Assembly (NCBI GenBank): GCA_015350385.1
Contig: WNKI01000002.1
Location: 2,208,809 to 2,272,808 of the forward strand
Direction: 5' to 3'
Origin: Aculops lycopersici
Lineage: Eukaryota > Arthropoda > Arachnida > Trombidiformes > Eriophyidae
DNA: 64,000 nt
Positions 63,401 through 64,000 of this stretch are shown one piece after another (the first letter of the stretch is position 1; each line of letters starts with the position of its first letter). The translations under genes were made by a program, and so were the position numbers. The notes beneath the pieces were generated by a model. It was not told the DNA's origin. It saw only the letters and a list, made by a program, of their open reading frames with translations, and made no database searches.

Positions 63401-64000
63401 ACTATAAATCCCTCCACAATCTATTGGGCCTGGTGAGTTTTCTCGATTGGATAATGATCATCATAACAACCCTCTCGTGTGTTTCAATGATGTTCGAGAC
63501 GCCCTTTGTTCGAATAATGGAGGTGCCCGCCTTACAGGTGGCCGAGTATGTGTTTGTTGTTAGCATGACCATTGAATTGAGCTTAAAAACTTTAGCAAAC
63601 GGACTAGTGTTTACCCCGAAGGCTTTACTCTCGACGGTTGCCGGAATTATGGACTCGTTTATATTCATTACAAGTTTGATCTATGCCCTTTGGATGCCCC
63701 AGGAGGTGGAGCCGCAATCGTTGGCCCAATATCTAATGTTGCTACGTTGCATTAGACCATTGAGGATATTCTCGCTAATACCCCACATGAGACAGGTGAT
63801 CTATGAGCTAGTTAGAGGATTCAAGGCAATCTTTTTAGTTTGCATCCTGCTTGCCCTGCTGTGTTTTGTGTTCGCCTGCTACGGTGTTCACGTGTTTGGC
63901 GGCCGACTGGCCAGGTGTACGGATCCCACAATATTAATGCGCGAGAATTGCACCGGCACCTTTTTGCGCAAGGTGTTTGTGACAAAGATGCGCCTATCCA
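60442..64000 (+). CDS. na: sodium leak channel NALCN (narrow abdomen), partial at window end
   Basis: Voltage-insensitive four-domain cation leak channel that sets neuronal resting potential. In flies it is narrow abdomen, acting with UNC79/UNC80 and NLF-1. The frame stays open for 1,186 codons to the window edge, covering domains I, II and most of III. The N-terminus carries a Q-rich segment (about residues 30-55). Domain I S1 begins near residue 92 (FMRICSVISLVSVCANTSRTF); its filter Glu is E328 in SSQEGWAHLMY. Domain II S1 is near 433; its filter Glu is E604 in LTQEAWTDVM. Together these are the first two residues of the EEKE filter. A II-III linker of about 330 residues is Q/S/G-rich. Domain III S1 starts near 995 and S4 is RCIRPLRIFSLIPHMRQV. 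No intron occurs in the 3.56 kb visible. Start ATG 60442. Confidence 0.96.
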   Translation, partial: MLGRKQSIKVGDATATNASTTTNSATTTFQATDSLQQQQQTQQQMKQEQLQLQQANLINNPPNEPTVNAVELAHQTSAGIAWFNRSSVRHFMRICSVISLVSVCANTSRTFSSYPTLMLITFIVDILTGIVFTFEMVFKIYNRGLLKGSASPYLKDRWCQFDAFMVLCIWVSVLLQIFQILNIVGPYSVWSILRAPRPVILVRFSRVFMKFSMPKSRIKQIFKRSSQQIYNVTLFFLFFMSLFGLLGVQFFGQIEKRCVVKNITIEDININSLAIPDTHCSGHAEYGNQCPPDMECIELHLPKEIVGYNGFDHIGHSLYTVYQTSSQEGWAHLMYSTFDHYPAWKVASYFVALIFFLGWMVRNVFIAVFTETFNEIRVQFQQMWGERQSLAQEGVPKILKGDDRGWKLVEVDESQSSSRWVPQIAKRILNSAAFQVIILLAILCNVALSASVKFEHDGRPRESFYEHLYKWEVAFTIFFNIESLFKIAVLGFSCYWTRTSHKFEFLLALGCTLHIIPQFYMTELCDFQVFRVLRLIKASPVLEDFTYKSFGPGKKLGSLVIFTLCLLIVTSTMTMQLFCSLPGYHRFQDFSFAFMSMFQILTQEAWTDVMNETMLRVSPVLMPVVAIYFICYHLFVSLIVLSLFVAVILDNLELPEDLKKAKQEKAREQTACISEELPLRLRLFERFPDSPQMTKLHKSASEFNVPKVRESFMRSFVDDIDNHNTIKNCIRAGIVQGYSTNDYMPSGLGGGGQLTGGSGGALGKQLTRKNAPFKQLNKFIDRDTRFHHYQDQQQQQQQTKGVFMSNERQLVRLPSLKLLTNPSKASSTSKILRKTAINQLIEESNIQRLSLMNDDVALSQKGHLQAGGMLKSGAGQLRLRGERASSLTSRIQQSSYDYLKENGEGMQENLRNPQDLNIKMLKRKRQQAELKRSQREKDLRENHPLFDTPLFIVGRESKFRKFCQLLAWSKYEYNDRDPITGKHRKSNYKSLHNLLGLVSFLDWIMIIITTLSCVSMMFETPFVRIMEVPALQVAEYVFVVSMTIELSLKTLANGLVFTPKALLSTVAGIMDSFIFITSLIYALWMPQEVEPQSLAQYLMLLRCIRPLRIFSLIPHMRQVIYELVRGFKAIFLVCILLALLCFVFACYGVHVFGGRLARCTDPTILMRENCTGTFLRKVFVTKMRLS

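Overview
The window is nuclear DNA from an invertebrate animal, most likely an arthropod and perhaps an acariform mite. The evidence is a glutamate-gated chloride channel (GluCl, known only from protostomes), a NALCN sodium-leak channel, an effector caspase, a ZP-domain cuticle-type protein, single-gene organisation with AATAAA signals, and GT-AG introns. Most genes are intronless even when long (TBCD 3.6 kb, dynein intermediate chain 1.9 kb, at least 3.5 kb of NALCN). That points to a lineage with heavy intron loss, such as some mites; the exact taxon cannot be fixed from sequence alone.

Layout. At 1-5.8 kb lie eIF3b (-, cut by the window edge), ribosomal protein SA (-), mRpL22 (+) and an unrecognised secreted acidic protein (+). 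A long gene-poor stretch at 5.8-23.5 kb is the 5' region, four coding exons and three large introns of GluCl. I reconstructed that gene exon by exon; it includes a 74-nt exon at 17912-17985 and a last exon with M4 at 23352-23543. At 23.8-43.3 kb the genes are dense: an aldo-keto reductase, DHX15/Prp43, a C2H2 protein, LKB1/STK11, an unknown Q/S-rich protein, a ZP-domain protein, eIF3k, a SAM-domain protein, a caspase, an unknown basic protein and a PhyH-family oxygenase. The stretch 43.3-48.5 kb is sparse and holds one newly assembled three-exon gene for a small membrane protein plus unassigned open frames. From 48.5 kb come dynein intermediate chain, GNPNAT1, GAPDH with a long N-terminal extension, tubulin cofactor D and NALCN, which runs off the right edge.

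The genes are mainly housekeeping: translation initiation (eIF3b, eIF3k), ribosomes (RPSA, mRpL22), splicing and ribosome recycling (DHX15), microtubules (TBCD, dynein), and glycolysis and amino-sugar synthesis (GAPDH, GNPNAT1). Two neuronal channel genes (GluCl, NALCN) carry the large noncoding regions. Several head-to-head pairs share 0.5-1 kb upstream regions (RPSA/mRpL22, DHX15/C2H2, ZP/eIF3k, SAM/caspase, GAPDH/TBCD). No viral, plasmid, transposase, CRISPR, rRNA or complete tRNA sequence was recognised. The points most worth a second look are a possible alternative CAAX-ending tail exon of LKB1, loss of the first iron-binding His in the PhyH protein, the GAPDH extension, and hairpins and coding-like orphan frames in the noncoding stretches.
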